The position numbers were made by a program, and so were the translations under genes. Source: Gracilariopsis chorda (Eukaryota > Rhodophyta > Florideophyceae > Gracilariales > Gracilariaceae). Taken from it: 64,000 nucleotides of DNA. The stretch is taken from assembly GCA_003194525.1 (NCBI GenBank), contig NBIV01000070.1:186001-250000 (forward strand). The letters run 5' to 3'. Positions within the stretch are counted from its first letter, which is position 1; each line of letters begins with the position of its first letter. Shown here piece after piece: positions 1 to 11,418 of the stretch. The notes beneath the pieces are model-generated. The model made no database searches and was not told where the DNA came from. It was given only the letters and a program-made list of their open reading frames with translations.

Positions 1-323
1 ACCATTGTCTCCTCTTCGTCATCTGTGAGGCCTCGACATCGCCCAGGTCAGGAGTTTTGAAAGTGCTTTAGATGGTAGTGCAAAGTGACGCGCGGCAGGC
101 CGAACTCACATGCAACTGTGCGATAGAGACATCTATCTGCTATGGGAGCAATAGCGCTTTGAATAAGGGTCACACGTGACTCCTTGGCTGGGTTTGCCAT
201 TGTCCTGGGAGGGGCTTGGGACAAGATTGGCGATGAAAATGCCGTTGAGGGGAGTTGCCCAATGGTAAAGATTTGAATACAGTTCCATATTTCCTCATCC
301 GAATCTCGCAGAATGTGCCCCAT
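1..323 (-). pseudogene. pogo-type transposase N-terminal fragment (left edge)
   Basis: The minus strand reads from an ATG at 321-323 toward the window's left edge. After a low-complexity N-terminus comes a pipsqueak/pogo-like helix-turn-helix: a VTLIQSAIAPI segment, then YRTVACEFGLPRVTLHYHLK, the usual 'growing set, right specificity, TLxxHLK' pattern of HTH_psq domains. One in-frame TGA (RC of 45-47) interrupts it, after which the same frame continues as PGRCRGLTDDEETMV, the expected linker to the next transposase domain. The catalytic part would lie left of the window. The stop sits where Arg (CGA) would fit. I infer a dead pogo/Tigger relative. It points away from the element at 0.6-2.6 kb, so it is a separate copy. 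Confidence 0.55.
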
Positions 324-630
324 AACCGTTTTGACTGCGGTTGAATCGAATGGTGAGATTTTTTTGGTTTTTATCCGCAGGATTTTGAGAGGTTTTTGAC
401 TTTGTACCGCTGATCTACATTCCAGCTTGTTAAAATAGCGAAAAGCTTAATTTTGGATGAAGTTTCAACGTCCAAGTATTATCGTCGCGTCCAAACATTG
501 CTGCACCCCCCTTTACTGCTTTGCTGCTTTTCTGTTTTCGTGGACTGTACACAATAAACGTAAACCATAACTGAAACGCTTCTTTGTACAGACTACAGGG
601 GGCGGATCCTCAGTACTGCGCATTGGGATA
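324..630. other. Intergenic, no gene seen
   Basis: AT-rich stretch between two divergently oriented pogo-type remnants. I searched by eye for terminal inverted repeats shared with the downstream flank near 2.62-2.85 kb and found none that I trust. Confidence 0.5.
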
Positions 631-2616
631 GTGCAATTCGTCATTAGTACACCTTTTTCTGCGATGGCACGGTCTCTGAAACGTGTACACCTGTACAGAA
701 GTGCACCTCCATTTCGTTTACACGTGGACAGGTTTACAGGTTTTCCTAGAGCGGTGTACAGCGTACCTTTGTGTGAAGGGCCGCTTCGACAAGTTGTCGC
801 CTCACCCTTGCGTTACCTTCACCGAGTCGCGATCCGTCCCTGTCAAGAATATGCGTTTCCAGGCAAACGATGCCATATCAAGGCATTCCCAACAACGAAC
901 AAGGTTAACACTAGCTCAAAGGCTAGTCTGCTCAACCGGCTTGCAAATGAGGAAACCGTTCAGCAAATTGCAGATAGTTTCAGATGCAGTACTCGCACCG
1001 TTTACAAAGCCAAAGCGGAATCAGCAAGCATCCATTCTGCGTTGGAAGCTTGCAGCTTTAACAGTGAACACAAGACTGTAAAGGATGTCAAATTTCCTGA
1101 GATTGATCGTCTTCTCTTCGCGTTTGTTCAAGTCGCAAGAGCTGCCAAGCTTCCTATTTCATCATTCTCGTTACACCACAGAGCAGTACACATCCATGAT
1201 GCGCTTCTAAACAAAGACCTGGATGAGACGCTCCTGGCAAAGATGAAATCTTTTTCAGCCAGTCCAAGCTGGGTAACAGCATTTGCGAGGCGACATGGAT
1301 TGCGTTCCGTCCGGCTACATCGCAAAGGTGGCAGTGTATCGGTCAATGATGTTTCTCTGGATATTGACAAATTTCGCGAGAAATTGCTGGACTACAAGGC
1401 CGAATGAATTTTCAATATGGACGAAACGGATCTATTCTTTAAGTTGTTTCCGAAACGATCATACATTCTCCTGGGTGAGGATAAACATCATGTACTTGGT
1501 ACTAAGGATATGAAGGCAAAAGCACGCGTTTCTCTGTTCGTTTGTACGAATGCTACGGGAACTCTCAAAGTCCCAATGTATGTGATTGGAAAGGCTCCTA
1601 ACCCGAGATGCTTCCGAAAAGGCTCACAAGGTATGTCCTACTTCAGCCAAGCAAACGCCTGGTCTGACGCAAAGACATTTAAGAAATGGTTTTATGCTGT
1701 CTTCTTACCTTTCGTGAGGAATTTAACCTCGGAGAAAGTCTTTCTTTTGATGGACAACTGCGGTCCACACTCTGCCGATTTGAATGATTCGTTGGAGCAG
1801 GTTACAATTTTGACATTTCCTCCCAACTTTACTTCTATGTTTCAACCGATGGAAATGGTAGTGATAGCCACGCTTAAGATGAAGTACAAGTCACGATTGT
1901 CCGCACGTATATCTCTGACCATTGAGAATCGAATTGAGCTCCGTTCTAAAGCGATGCATATGAACAGGGGCACCAAAGGTCTTGAAGAGGGATATGACTC
2001 GCATATGCTGGACGTGTGCGAACTTCTGAAAGAAGCATGGCACAGTAATTCTGAGAAAACGGTTGCTCGGTGCTGGATAAAAGCAGATATATTCCGGCAC
2101 TCTGTACAATCAATTTTCATCATAGTAAATGATAAGATGAAGAAAACGGACAAGCAGATGGATGAAGCTGGCATCGCAAAGATTTTAGATCTTTTATCGC
2201 GTATTCGTTTGCACGATGACGATGATGCCATTCCTGATGCGAAAATTTTCAACTCATCAGACGTCTTACAATGGGTCGAGATCGAGGACGACGCTGAAGT
2301 AAGAGAGGCTTTTGTCAATGGTTGTTTGGATACGCTTGAGCAGGAAACGATTAATGCACACGCGATAGCGGCGAGTGCCGATCAACAAGAATCGCAAGAG
2401 AAGGCATGCTCGGACTGCGAAGATGTACCCTCTCACACTGAGATCGCAGCGCTCTTTGAAGAAGTGGAGTCGCTAGTGCATCGTACTGGTGTGAGGGTGG
2501 ATGCGGATGCTATACGTAAGCCGAAGCGAGCTCTTTCTGAGGCGCACAATACTCAGCAGAGGAAAAAGCGAAGGCAGACACTTATTTCTGAGCATTTCTC
2601 GTTGACAGCTTTGTGA
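631..2616 (+). pseudogene. pogo/Tigger-like (CENP-B type) transposase, one in-frame stop
   Basis: One reading frame runs from 631 to 2616 with a single TGA at 1405-1407. An ATG at 664 is available, but recognisable homology starts near 900. The N-terminal half holds a Psq/CENP-B HTH (EETVQQIADSFRCSTRTVYK) and a second Tc5-type DNA-binding module (SPSWVTAFARRHGL). The C-terminal half is a DDE_1 catalytic domain: first Asp in FNMDETDLFF (GAC 1420-1422), second in LLMDNCGPHS (GAC 1752-1754), and third acidic residue in FQPMEMVVIATLK (GAA 1852-1854), where pogo enzymes usually have Asp in QPMD. An acidic tail follows. The stop falls just before the catalytic domain, at a site usually occupied by Arg (CGA to TGA would do it). 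Otherwise the frame is open, so inactivation looks recent. No terminal inverted repeats were found. Confidence 0.8.
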
Positions 2617-2878
2617 GTATGAGGGTGTTTCTAAGTAATTCAATTTGTCAATAGTGGGAGATTCCTAAAAACACAAGTTGAGTGTATACACAAACCCACA
2701 TTCGATTATAGCTTTGTGCAGCATAAAATGTGCCCTCGCGCAGAAAAGATGTACACACAAAATAAGGCCACACTCCGACGGTGTAAAAGTCAGTGTAATA
2801 AACAATGATAACTTCCTCATAGTCTGATTTTCCGAAAGCCAACCCAGAAGGACTTACAAGCGCTAACGCCAAGAAAAG
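2617..2878. other. Spacer between pogo-like and Harbinger-like genes
   Basis: Non-coding, AT-rich. It should hold the 3' end of the pogo-like element and the 5' end of the Harbinger-like element, but neither terminus can be placed by eye. Confidence 0.4.
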
Positions 2879-4870
2879 ATGAAGCCCTTCATCATCGCTC
2901 TCTTTGCAAAGCACTCCAGAGCCCACCGTCCCAAGTTGTTCCCCAAGAAACTGATTCTTGAAGGAGTGAGACGTCGTGATCGCCGCATCACAGGACGGGC
3001 ACTACAGCATCCAACTCTTTCGGCGTTTGAGATTAATTTCGGCTCCGGTTGCGATCAATCACTCATCACCCTCTGTGGGTTTGATCATGCCACTTTTCGT
3101 CACCTTCTTGGGCCTTTCACAATCCCTTTCAATTCCTACTCTCCCTACACCTCTGATGGGTTCATTCATCGACTCCCTGCTCGTCTAATTCGTCGCAGTA
3201 GATCCCGTACACTGAGTGCATCACGTTTTTTGGCACTAACATTGGCTTCGTACCGCTCCAGGGGCTCATGTGCTGCATGATGTATGCTTTTTGGGATAAC
3301 AGGCACCGTAGCATCTGTATTTCTTCGCTTCGGAAGACGTATTTTGTTTAAGGCTCTAGCAAAGGATCACGCCTCAAGAATTGCGATGCCTAATACAAAT
3401 GAATTACAAGAATTTAGAGAAGCATTTAAAGCAAAGTACTCTCTTTTAGGGGATGTCTACACCGTCGCAGATGGACTCAAACTTTATCTGCAACAAAGTT
3501 CCAATGGAATCATTCAGAACATGTTTTACAATGGGTGGCAGCACGACCATTTTGTTTCCAATGAGTTTGTATTTTCGCCTGATGGAGTTATTATAGCGTG
3601 TTCGATAAAATACACCAGGAAGTATGCATGATTCTACCATTGAAGATTGGGGTTCAATATACAGAAAGCAGGAGCAGATTTATATGAATACCGGGGGAAC
3701 CTGTGTGATGGACTCTGCTTTTAGTCGCGGCAACTAGCCTTTTCTACTGAAATCGTCGCTGGATGTACCCGATTCCTCCGATATTTGTAGCATTCTGTGG
3801 TGCAATGCCCTAAAAGGGAATAACACCGAAAGACGTTCGGGATCTTCCTCTCACGATGTGAACCCAGTTGGGTTGAGCCCTCCCAGAGGTGTCACGTCGA
3901 AGCCAGTTTGTAAGACCTGGGACACCTGTCGTGACTCGGGCAGGGAGGTGAACGCGAAGAATCGGTATCCGCGTGAGCGGGGTGTGATCCTCAGTAGAGG
4001 TATTTTCCACGTAAGTGGGGATGTGTGGACGGATGCGCACACGAGGGCCGCGGATAGCGGGATGTACTACCCTGAAAGGGGGAAATGAGGAAGAGTGAAG
4101 GGAAAGGAGGAAGAGTGGGCGAGGGTGAGTCGCGAGAGCAACGAACAAATACGGCAATGCCGGTGGACAAAGCTCCCTATACAGGGCGAAACATCAATGT
4201 GATTGGAACAATTATACTCCCAAGGATGGGTCTCTTTCGGTGTGCAAGGGTGTTAGAGGTCCGGTGGTTCACGGCGTTTCTCTCCAAGGAGGAGTTGAGA
4301 ACGCGCGGAAGCGGCAACAAGTAGAGCCAATTCCCCAGGTTGGGGTCCCTTGTTGGGGAAGGTTTATTGGTGCGACAGCAGTGCGCCGTCGCAGTAAGTA
4401 CTAGCTTCCCAGAAATGGGTGTGAAAATAATAAATATAATTAACTAAATACTCCATATTCCGTTGCAACGTCCACTACTGTGGCCAACCGCCAACTGACC
4501 CAAAACCGTGTCCCACGTGTCCATATCCACCATTTTGGGGCGTAGTTCATATACACAATACAAAACCGATAATATCGGGAAAGCATTCAAGTACCAAGAA
4601 TCCCTCCCTGAGGGCGTTGCACTTCACATTCAGCGCGCGAGACAACCTACATCTGCACGACAAAGCTGGGAGTGGGCAATGAGTGCTCTGCAAGGCTCAT
4701 TCCCTCGGTTCTATGATAGGCTTCCATACGAAGAGCGTGGAGAACGTGGGGTAATTCTGCACTTAGGTGTAAGACTATTAAATGTACGCAATGGTCTAGT
4801 TGGTCTTAATCAGATCCTAAACTTTTATATGCCAAATCTAAGTCGAGAAGCTAACATGTTCTTAGGGTAA
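2879..4870 (+). pseudogene. PIF/Harbinger-type DDE_Tnp_4 transposase, split by a solo LTR
   Basis: The gene starts at ATG 2879. Recognisable blocks in order are: a basic N-terminus (RRRDRRITGRAL), SLITLCGFDHATF, YTSDGFIHRLPARL and RSRGSCAA. Then a TGA at 3278-3280, followed in the same frame by LFGITGTVASVFLRFGRRIL, and the catalytic region: first Asp in VYTVADGLKLYL and second Asp in SMHDSTIEDWGS. A single-base frameshift lies in the A-run near 3608. A solo LTR occupies 3796-4626. Removing the LTR and one target-site copy leaves the frame continuous into RARQPTSARQSWEWAMSALQ and LNQILNFYMP, the expected C-terminal part of this family. The opposite-strand Myb-like gene just downstream is the standard second protein of PIF/Harbinger elements. 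Dead copy: one stop, one frameshift and one insertion. Confidence 0.8.
3796..4626 (-). mobile_element. Solo LTR of the Ty3/gypsy family (TSD CATTC)
   Basis: 831 bp beginning TGTGGTGCAATGCCC and ending GGGCGTTGCACTTCA on the + strand. It is flanked by perfect 5-bp target-site duplications CATTC (3791-3795 and 4627-4631). It belongs to the same family as the LTRs at 26.3, 28.0 and 56.7-58.3 kb, in reverse orientation relative to the coding element at the right edge. No internal region remains, so it is a solo LTR left by LTR-LTR recombination. It sits inside the Harbinger-like transposase and is therefore younger than that element. Confidence 0.92.
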
Positions 4871-4945
4871 AGAATTGTGAAATCTCTTCACTTTGTTCAT
4901 CAGAAACTTGGTATCTTTGAGCTGCATCTGATTTCCTTAGATGAC

Positions 4946-6038
4946 TCAAGGTGCGTTTTTCTGTTGTTTGTCAGCGTGCCCCGTTCCTGTATCATTACGT
5001 TCTTGAGAAAGCGCAGAGGACAATGGCTGGATAGGAAGGTTTCGTTGAGTGCTTCCCCTTGCTAGAACCATAAGCAACATTTGCATGCAGTTCTCACGTG
5101 TTTTCCTATCTTCTTCTCGCTGAATATGTGCTTGCTTCTCCTGGTTCTGCCTCCGCCGTTCCTCGTCCTATCGCTGCTCGGCCCGAATGCGATCTTCCCT
5201 TAACAGCCCCTGCCGGTTTTCTTCTTTCTGCTATTCCAAGCGCTCTCTCGCAGCAGCCCGAAACCGCTGTTCTTGCAAGATTGTTGCCTTGATAAGCTCT
5301 GTCACGCCAGCATTGTCATCTGCACTTCCCCGTTTGCGTCGCTTGTGGATGTTTGGAAATGCCGGCGCGGAAGTAGACGGGGTTGTTGATCTCCGAACTT
5401 TGTTTGGCGTTTTTGCTTCCACATCACTCGCGTTTTCTTGATTGGAATTGTCGGTAACATGTGGTCCTTTCTCTCCTTCGTTTTCCAAAAAGAACGTATC
5501 CGTCTCTGCCCCCTCTCCTTCACCCATATCTACCCTTGTAGTCATTTCCTCACGTAGGTCTTCTGCCTTCAAGACTGATGACGGGATTCTTGGATCTCCA
5601 ATTGGAACGCGTTTTCGATGGAGCGCAGCGAACTTGCGGCGTAAGGAATCGGTTGACCTGTTTGCGTTGGGCCAGCGGGACTGGTGTATTCTTGTCACCG
5701 CTTCCCATTCATCGTTGCCAGAAGGTAAATGTTCTGACAAGACATCCAGAAAGTTTTCCAGTTCGAGCTTAGTGAAAGACAAACCATGTCCTCCCCCTGC
5801 TCCTTCCTCGTGCACCATAGTCCTGAACCGCTGTATCAGAAGCCTCCCGTCGTTTTTTAGCAGCAGCAGAAGTCGATTTGAGTGGACGTCGTCCGGACTC
5901 TGAGGGTGCAGAATGGCGTGTTGTAGCGGGAGCTGTTGTAGATCCTGGAGATGAGCGGCGAGGGCTTTGAGAGAACATCGGTGGCATATACCTCATCTGG
6001 CGCATAGGACATTCTGCAGCATTCGGGGTTGGCTCCAC
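4946..6038 (-). pseudogene. Myb/SANT-like (DUF6818-like) partner protein of the Harbinger element
   Basis: The minus-strand core reads SFTKLELENFLDVLSEHLP, EWEAVTRIHQSRWP, RSTDSLRRKFAALHRKRVP, then IGDPRIPSSVLKAEDLREEM. This is the Trp-anchored helix plus 'lrrKFaaLhrkkvPtGdP..P..v..A' signature of the SANT-like DUF6818 proteins that accompany transposases. An acidic and serine-rich linker, a basic KRRKRG patch and a long charged coiled coil follow. The Pro/Ser-rich N-terminal part (6038 to about 5800) lies in another frame, so a frameshift or unseen intron occurs near 5.80 kb. Two in-frame TAG codons, at 5231-5233 and about 80 bp further, interrupt the coiled coil before the frame ends at 4946. 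Both sit where Gln or Arg would fit. No convincing ATG opens the first block. It likely bound element ends in the nucleus; now broken. Confidence 0.65.
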
Positions 6039-6422
6039 GGTTGTGGAAGTGGATTGTTAGATGTCAAAGGGTAGCGGTTGCGGTCCGTGGCCATGTACAG
6101 AGTCTGGGAGATGATCTGGTGGAGAAGGAGGAGGAACATGCATCTACGGAGATGATCGGTGTGGTGCAAATTGAGAGTTTGTTTCGGGCAAAAAAAGATC
6201 GGAAAAGATGGACAGATCTAGAAGAAAGAACATTAAAGTTGGCGCAACCAAAGCGAAGGCTTGTGTAGCATTCGAGATGCATTGGTATCGGATCACGGAA
6301 TGATGAGTTAGTCGAGGACGACATTCATAGCTTTCGGCTACAGTACATGGCTGTACAGCGAGGTTTAGGAAAGGAACCCCTTTATGGAAGAATGTGAACT
6401 AAGAGTAGTAAGTTTTGGGTAC

Positions 6423-6983
6423 TGTAGTGGGCCTCCACTAATAGTTTTATTCTACTTTATTTATTGTTAATGTAGTTAGTGGAGAGCCACACATTTAGGC
6501 ATTACAGTCAAACTACTGCATAGCTTCGCAGCCTAGTAAAGGGCGACCTGCCCAGGTGAGGGAGGCGAAGGCCAAGCAATAACCAACACCCCCAACTCAA
6601 GACCTTTTGGTCAGACCGTGAGAAACCTAAGTCGTATTCGACACAGGGTCACCTATAGCATCAGTGCTTAATTGCTTCTGAGCTATAGCTCTTTGTTTCG
6701 AGGATACCCTCACGTGTCGTACAGCTGACTGTGTATGTCTTGTTATTCTGTTTGTGGTTTTGTTGTGTTTGCCACAGGATCATCTGATATTGTTATCTTT
6801 TGGCTACGCTGGGTCTCCGCTCTCGGACACATTACTCACACACGTGATTCTCTCGCTACTGGTGCTCACACCGTGGTACTGACTTCTAGCCCCGTCGCTA
6901 GCAAGGCGACACCCACAACCGTGGTTTGTTTGTGGCTTTCCACCCCACTACCGAGGTCGTACAGGCATTAGTGGAATACCACA
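6423..6983. repeat. Possible solo LTR of a second LTR family
   Basis: The 561-bp block starts TGTAGTGGGCCTCCACTAAT and ends with a near-complementary CATTAGTGGAATACCACA, giving TG...CA ends with an imperfect terminal inverted repeat as in many LTRs. It is A+T-rich near the start and has no coding content. No 5-bp direct repeat is visible (GGTAC left, GCTTA right), so this stays tentative. It is unrelated by eye to the gypsy LTR family elsewhere in the window. Confidence 0.3.
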
Positions 6984-8396
6984 GCTTAGAAATGATACAT
7001 GTGCACTTTGCACAAACAACCTTGTTCGTGCTGAAAGATAGTAAAAAGCAGTGATTTTTGCATGCATAAAAGCGCTATTTTGATTGATTTAAGGACGATA
7101 TGAGAGCAAGCCTACCAGTGCTCTATATTATAGACACTTGTTTCGAAAAAACATTCAATTTGGCATCCCAAAGAACGTGCAAGTCTACCAATCGAGTGCG
7201 ATATGCTTGAATACGAGTACGAGCCGTTTACAATACACGAAACGCTAGCCAATCAATTCAGCACTCAACCAAGCGCCCTGTATGAGGTACAAAGAAGCAC
7301 AGCCGACATGTTCGAACGACGCCGTTCGATTGCCTTGCCTCTGCTTGATCGTTCATATCGGTGCTACCCTCATTTTCGCTTGATTCGAAATCTACATTAC
7401 TGAATGAGGTGTGATCGTATTGTTTTGATTTGCTGACTGAAGATTGTTTTTGGTTTTCCTTCTCACCACAGGAATATTTTGGAGTGCCTATATAGTCATT
7501 TGTGTGCTCTGCTTATTTTTTGTTGCAATCGGACACCTCGTACGTTGGAAATGTGGTTGGAGTTATAGTTGAGCAGGTTAAGCTGAAAAATGGTTACGAA
7601 ATGATGGGGAGGTTCATAGAGTGATTTTGACGGAAGATTTTAAGTTGTGAAGAGATAGAGGTTGTACTAAAAAATGCTTTTTGTTGGCACGAAAATTTGT
7701 TTTCCGCGCATTTTACGCGCCAGAAATCTGTTTTATATAAAAACAGCGCTCTGATAGGTCAATGAAGTCCTCAAAACCCAGTAAAATTTTAAATCACGGT
7801 CTCTACTTTTATTTCTTTATTTTCCTCGTATTGAAATAAAAAAAGAAATGACAAGGTGGATATGGCAACGAGAAATGGCAGTAAGAACGCTGGTAGGGAT
7901 GCAAGACGGGGGTCAGTCGCGATATTTTAGGTTTTTTTGAGATATAGCTCTCTGCTAGACTTGCTCTTAGTATGCACATGTTGTGCGTTGATGTTTTCAG
8001 GAATCTCCCAGTGCACATTTAAAACTTCTGGCACTGGGGTGCACTATTGAGGAGTACCCCCCACTGTATCTACTATTCTGAACACGTCTCACACGTGTAT
8101 CGAAGTCGCGTACAGCAATGAAAGGCATGTCGACAATGCACGCGACTGCCGCTGCGCAGATTAGCGGATTGGCGGATTTGCAAACGAGGCGGCGCTCGGG
8201 CTCCCGCCACTGTGCAAGTGAACGTTCTGCCGCGCTGCTACAAAAAGCTGCACGCCCCTGCGCGCCACGTCAGCCACTTCTACTCGAGACCCTTCCCCCG
8301 AGTCCTCCCCCTCCCGTCTCCACTGCCCCCTCACCGCGCCCCGTCCTTTCGTCTCTGCCAATTGTAATTTACTACCTCCTCCCTTGACTCCGCGAT
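6984..8396. other. Intergenic region and promoter side of the NT-C2 gene
   Basis: Mostly AT-rich non-coding DNA with no ORF of protein-like composition. The last 300 bp (about 8100-8396) turn GC-rich with pyrimidine tracts, similar to the DNA upstream of the kinase at 40.6 kb, and probably hold the promoter and 5' UTR of the downstream gene. Confidence 0.5.
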
Positions 8397-10912
8397 ATGA
8401 AGCGCGTCGGAAATAAATCCGCTCAACTTGTGCGCAGTGCTTCCAGGCGCGGAAAGTCTTCCTTTCGCTTTCAGGTCAGTTCGCGCCTTCTGCCACTTTC
8501 CAGTACGCCCTCACCGTCTCATTGCGCCGCTGACATCTTTCGAGCACATCCCTATCGCGACAGTTCGACATCATCGTCGACCGCGTGCAAGGCGCTATCA
8601 AACCTGGTTTCAAATACCAGGTCAAGTGGTCCCGTGGCGTCAAGGTTGCAACCACAACCCCCATCCTAGCCACTAAAGAATCCGCCAAGGCCGGCATACA
8701 TGTCAACGAAAAACTCTCATTACTCGTAACACTCTATAAGGATGATTCCAACAAGTTCGACACTAAGGATGCCAAGCTTGCCCTCGTAACCATCAATCAG
8801 AAGAACCAGATCCGCACCGTCGGCAAAATCCATTTCGATCTCAGTCACTTTGCAGGAGTTCCCACCGCCTCTGTGCAAAGGCTGTTCAAGCTTTCCGACA
8901 AGCTCTCTATGAAGACTACGGTCGAGTCGCGTTTTCTTAAGGCTGGTGGAAAGGGGCCTGGTAGTGGCGCTTCCTCCGCACTTAGTGGTGTTTCAGCTCG
9001 ATCTTCCGATGACTTTGATGATGACTTTGACGATTTTGATGATCTAGCTGTTGACGATGTCCCTGAGCCCGAAGTCGTCACAGCAAGTGCAGTGAGAAGC
9101 AAGAGGGCTCCACCACCCGCGAAACCGGCAGCAAAACCAGAACAGTCTCCTGCTGATGTTCAACCACCGCTTGCGTCCCCCCTTGCGAATTCGGGCCAAT
9201 CCCCATCACCGGCACCCCGGAAACCAGAGGGCCCTCCGTCAACTAAGGGCAGCACTTCGTCTCAATCTCGCCCTCGGCCTGGAACCGTTCGGCAAGAAGA
9301 TGTTTCTGCTTTCCGACGTGCGGAAGAGGAAGCGAAACTCGCCCAAGTCGTTAAGGAAAACGAACGTCTTTCCACCGAATTGCAACAAGCGAAGAATGAG
9401 CGAAAGAGTTTGGAGCAATCTCATAAGCGACAAATAGATGAATTGAACGATCAACTGCAAGTTCGCCACCGCGAGGTCTCCGATTCTGAAGCGCGGCGAT
9501 CCTCTTCCGTCGCTGAACTCACTACCCTCCGTTCAGCGAATGGCGATCTCAAACAAAGGCTTGATTCCCTCACGAAAGAGCTTGACTCTGTGAAACGTAG
9601 TCGGGATGAATATCGGACGAGAAGCAAGAGTCTTAGCGGCACGGAAGAAAAATGCCGAGAGCTCGCGCGCGAGGTTGATCGACTCACTGTTGTTGCCGCC
9701 CAGAGCAGTTCGTCAACTGGAGCAGACAAGGACAATTCGAAGATCGAAGAACGGATGTTGTCTCTTCGGAAGGAGAAAGAGAGCTTGGAGAAACGTATCA
9801 AAGATCATGAGTCTCATTCGCGCAAGGTGAAAGAAGCATACGAGAGTTTGGCCAAAATGTACAACAAAGTCCGCGACGAAAACATCAAGCTTTCCAGTCG
9901 GGTCGAAGAGCAGGAAAAGGACCTGCAGGTACGCTCTGTGTCTGTGTCCGCCTCAAGTTCGGTAACACAGGTCGACACGGAGGAACTGCGCGCACGATTG
10001 GAAGATGCGCTGCAAGAAGTTCGTGATGAGAAGGCTAGTAAGGATTCTCTGCAGTCTGACCTCGATCGAATGAATCAGCAACTCCGTAGCATGGAACGTC
10101 GTGTCCAGAAGACGGCAGAAGAACTCAAAGAATCTCGAGAAGAGGTAAGCAAGCTGAACGCCACCATTGAAAGCCTGAAGACTCAGAGAGATAACGCGTT
10201 AAAAGAAGCTTCAGGTGGCGGAAAAGGTCCCACAATGGCCCCGAGAGCCATTGGCCCAAGTCAATCAGATGAGGAAGTACGTGCTCTAATGCAAAAGCTT
10301 GAGAAAGAGCAAGCCCGGTTTCAACAGAAGAGGGAAGAGTTGGAGAACGAGCTTATCGTCTTGAAAGAAGACGTAGAGTATGAGAAAGCCGAAAAAGTGA
10401 AAGCGAGAGACGATCGGGACAAGCTGCGTGATCGTGCCCGCACATTAGAGCGCAAGACCTCACAAGCTGCAAAACAAGCGGACGAACTCCATGCACTGCG
10501 GCGGCAACTATCGACCGTGCAAATGAGAGAAAAGGACCAGGCCGAAATGATTAACGATTTGCGTGGTCAGGTTAAACAATTGCAATCTGAGGTCGACGAT
10601 GTGAATGTAAGAGAAAGGTCAAAGCAGTCTTCCAGTGTAGAAGATGTTGAAGAAGTGCTGCAGGACCTTGTCGCTACAAAGCTTGCGCTCGCTCAAGCTG
10701 AGGACGACAAGCTTCAATTGCAGTTCTCTATGAGAAAGCTCAGAAAGAGTGAGAGAATGGCACAACAGCGTTTGGCAGCGCATGCATCCCGGTTAGAAGT
10801 CAAGCTGGGACAAGCTAATGAAGAACTGGAGAAATATCGCAAAGAAAAGAAAGGTGGAAAGGTGCTTGGCACACGAGAATTCAACGAGTTAGATAGTGAC
10901 ATAGACTACTAA
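8397..10912 (+). CDS. NT-C2 domain plus long coiled-coil protein (EEIG1/EHBP1-like N-terminus)
   Basis: Two exons, 8397-8474 and 8564-10912, encode about 808 aa. The 89-bp intron starts GTCAGT and ends CGCGACAG. Splicing joins SSFRFQ to FDIIVDRVQGAIKPG and so completes the first beta strand of an NT-C2 (N-terminal C2) domain, residues about 20-150, with the typical VKWSRGVK strand and LSLLVTLYKD. An acidic tract rich in DDFDD follows (about 174-190), then a Pro/Ser/Lys-rich linker to about 265, then about 500 residues of near-continuous heptad coiled coil (EEEAKLAQ, LRKEKESLEKRI) and an acidic DSDIDY C-terminus. NT-C2 proteins bind membranes or Rab-type partners in trafficking or organelle movement; the coiled coil suggests a dimeric tether. 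The frame is open throughout and looks like a working host gene. Confidence 0.88.
8475..8563 (+). other. Intron of the NT-C2 gene
   Basis: 89 bp with GT...AG ends (donor CAG|GTCAGT, acceptor CGACAG|TTC), phase 0. The start is set by ATG 8397. Without the intron the C2 domain would lack its first strand and would have to start at a GTG (8585). Confidence 0.85.
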
Positions 10913-11418
10913 TCTTTTGTAACAATGTAAAGTATCAGAATAGAGGTAGTCCGCAATTTTACATAGTTAGACGCGAGTTCACCTTTTCGATGTTCAACAG
11001 ACTGCAGAGCATTTCAAGTGTATGAGTACAAGAGCAATTCCAAGCATGCAGATTTCACTTTGTTTTCGTCCATGGGATGTCTGCGGAGTGTACAAGGAGT
11101 TAGCTATGTCTATCAGCAGCTGCTTCGTTGTAACCGCGATCTGATGTGTACTTGGTGAGCAAAGACTTTCGATTTGAGTAGCTACCAAATGACGGTGTGT
11201 TCGCCTTCATTTGGGCCAACAGGTTGACTCATACCAACCACTTCTAGAATGCCACTTCTAGAGTACTTGGGACCAAAAGCCGGTCTTTCAGGTAACCCTT
11301 TTCCTACCGACGATATCACATATCAATTTATGAACAGAGTACCGAAAAAACTATCACAGTTATGAGCAAGGAAGCACGTTTTCACGTATTGAAGAAACTG
11401 AAACTTGCGATGTATTCA
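10913..11418. other. Intergenic, no gene seen
   Basis: 3' flanking DNA between the NT-C2 gene and a convergent small gene. No protein-like ORF, repeat or RNA gene is visible. Confidence 0.5.

Noticed and set aside
5187-5903. Plus-strand frames over the Myb-like gene
   Set aside because: Shadows of the minus-strand coding sequence; composition fits the antisense of a charged coiled coil.
8585-8587. GTG as the start of the NT-C2 protein
   Set aside because: The 89-bp intron and ATG 8397 complete the C2 domain; the GTG lies inside its first strand.
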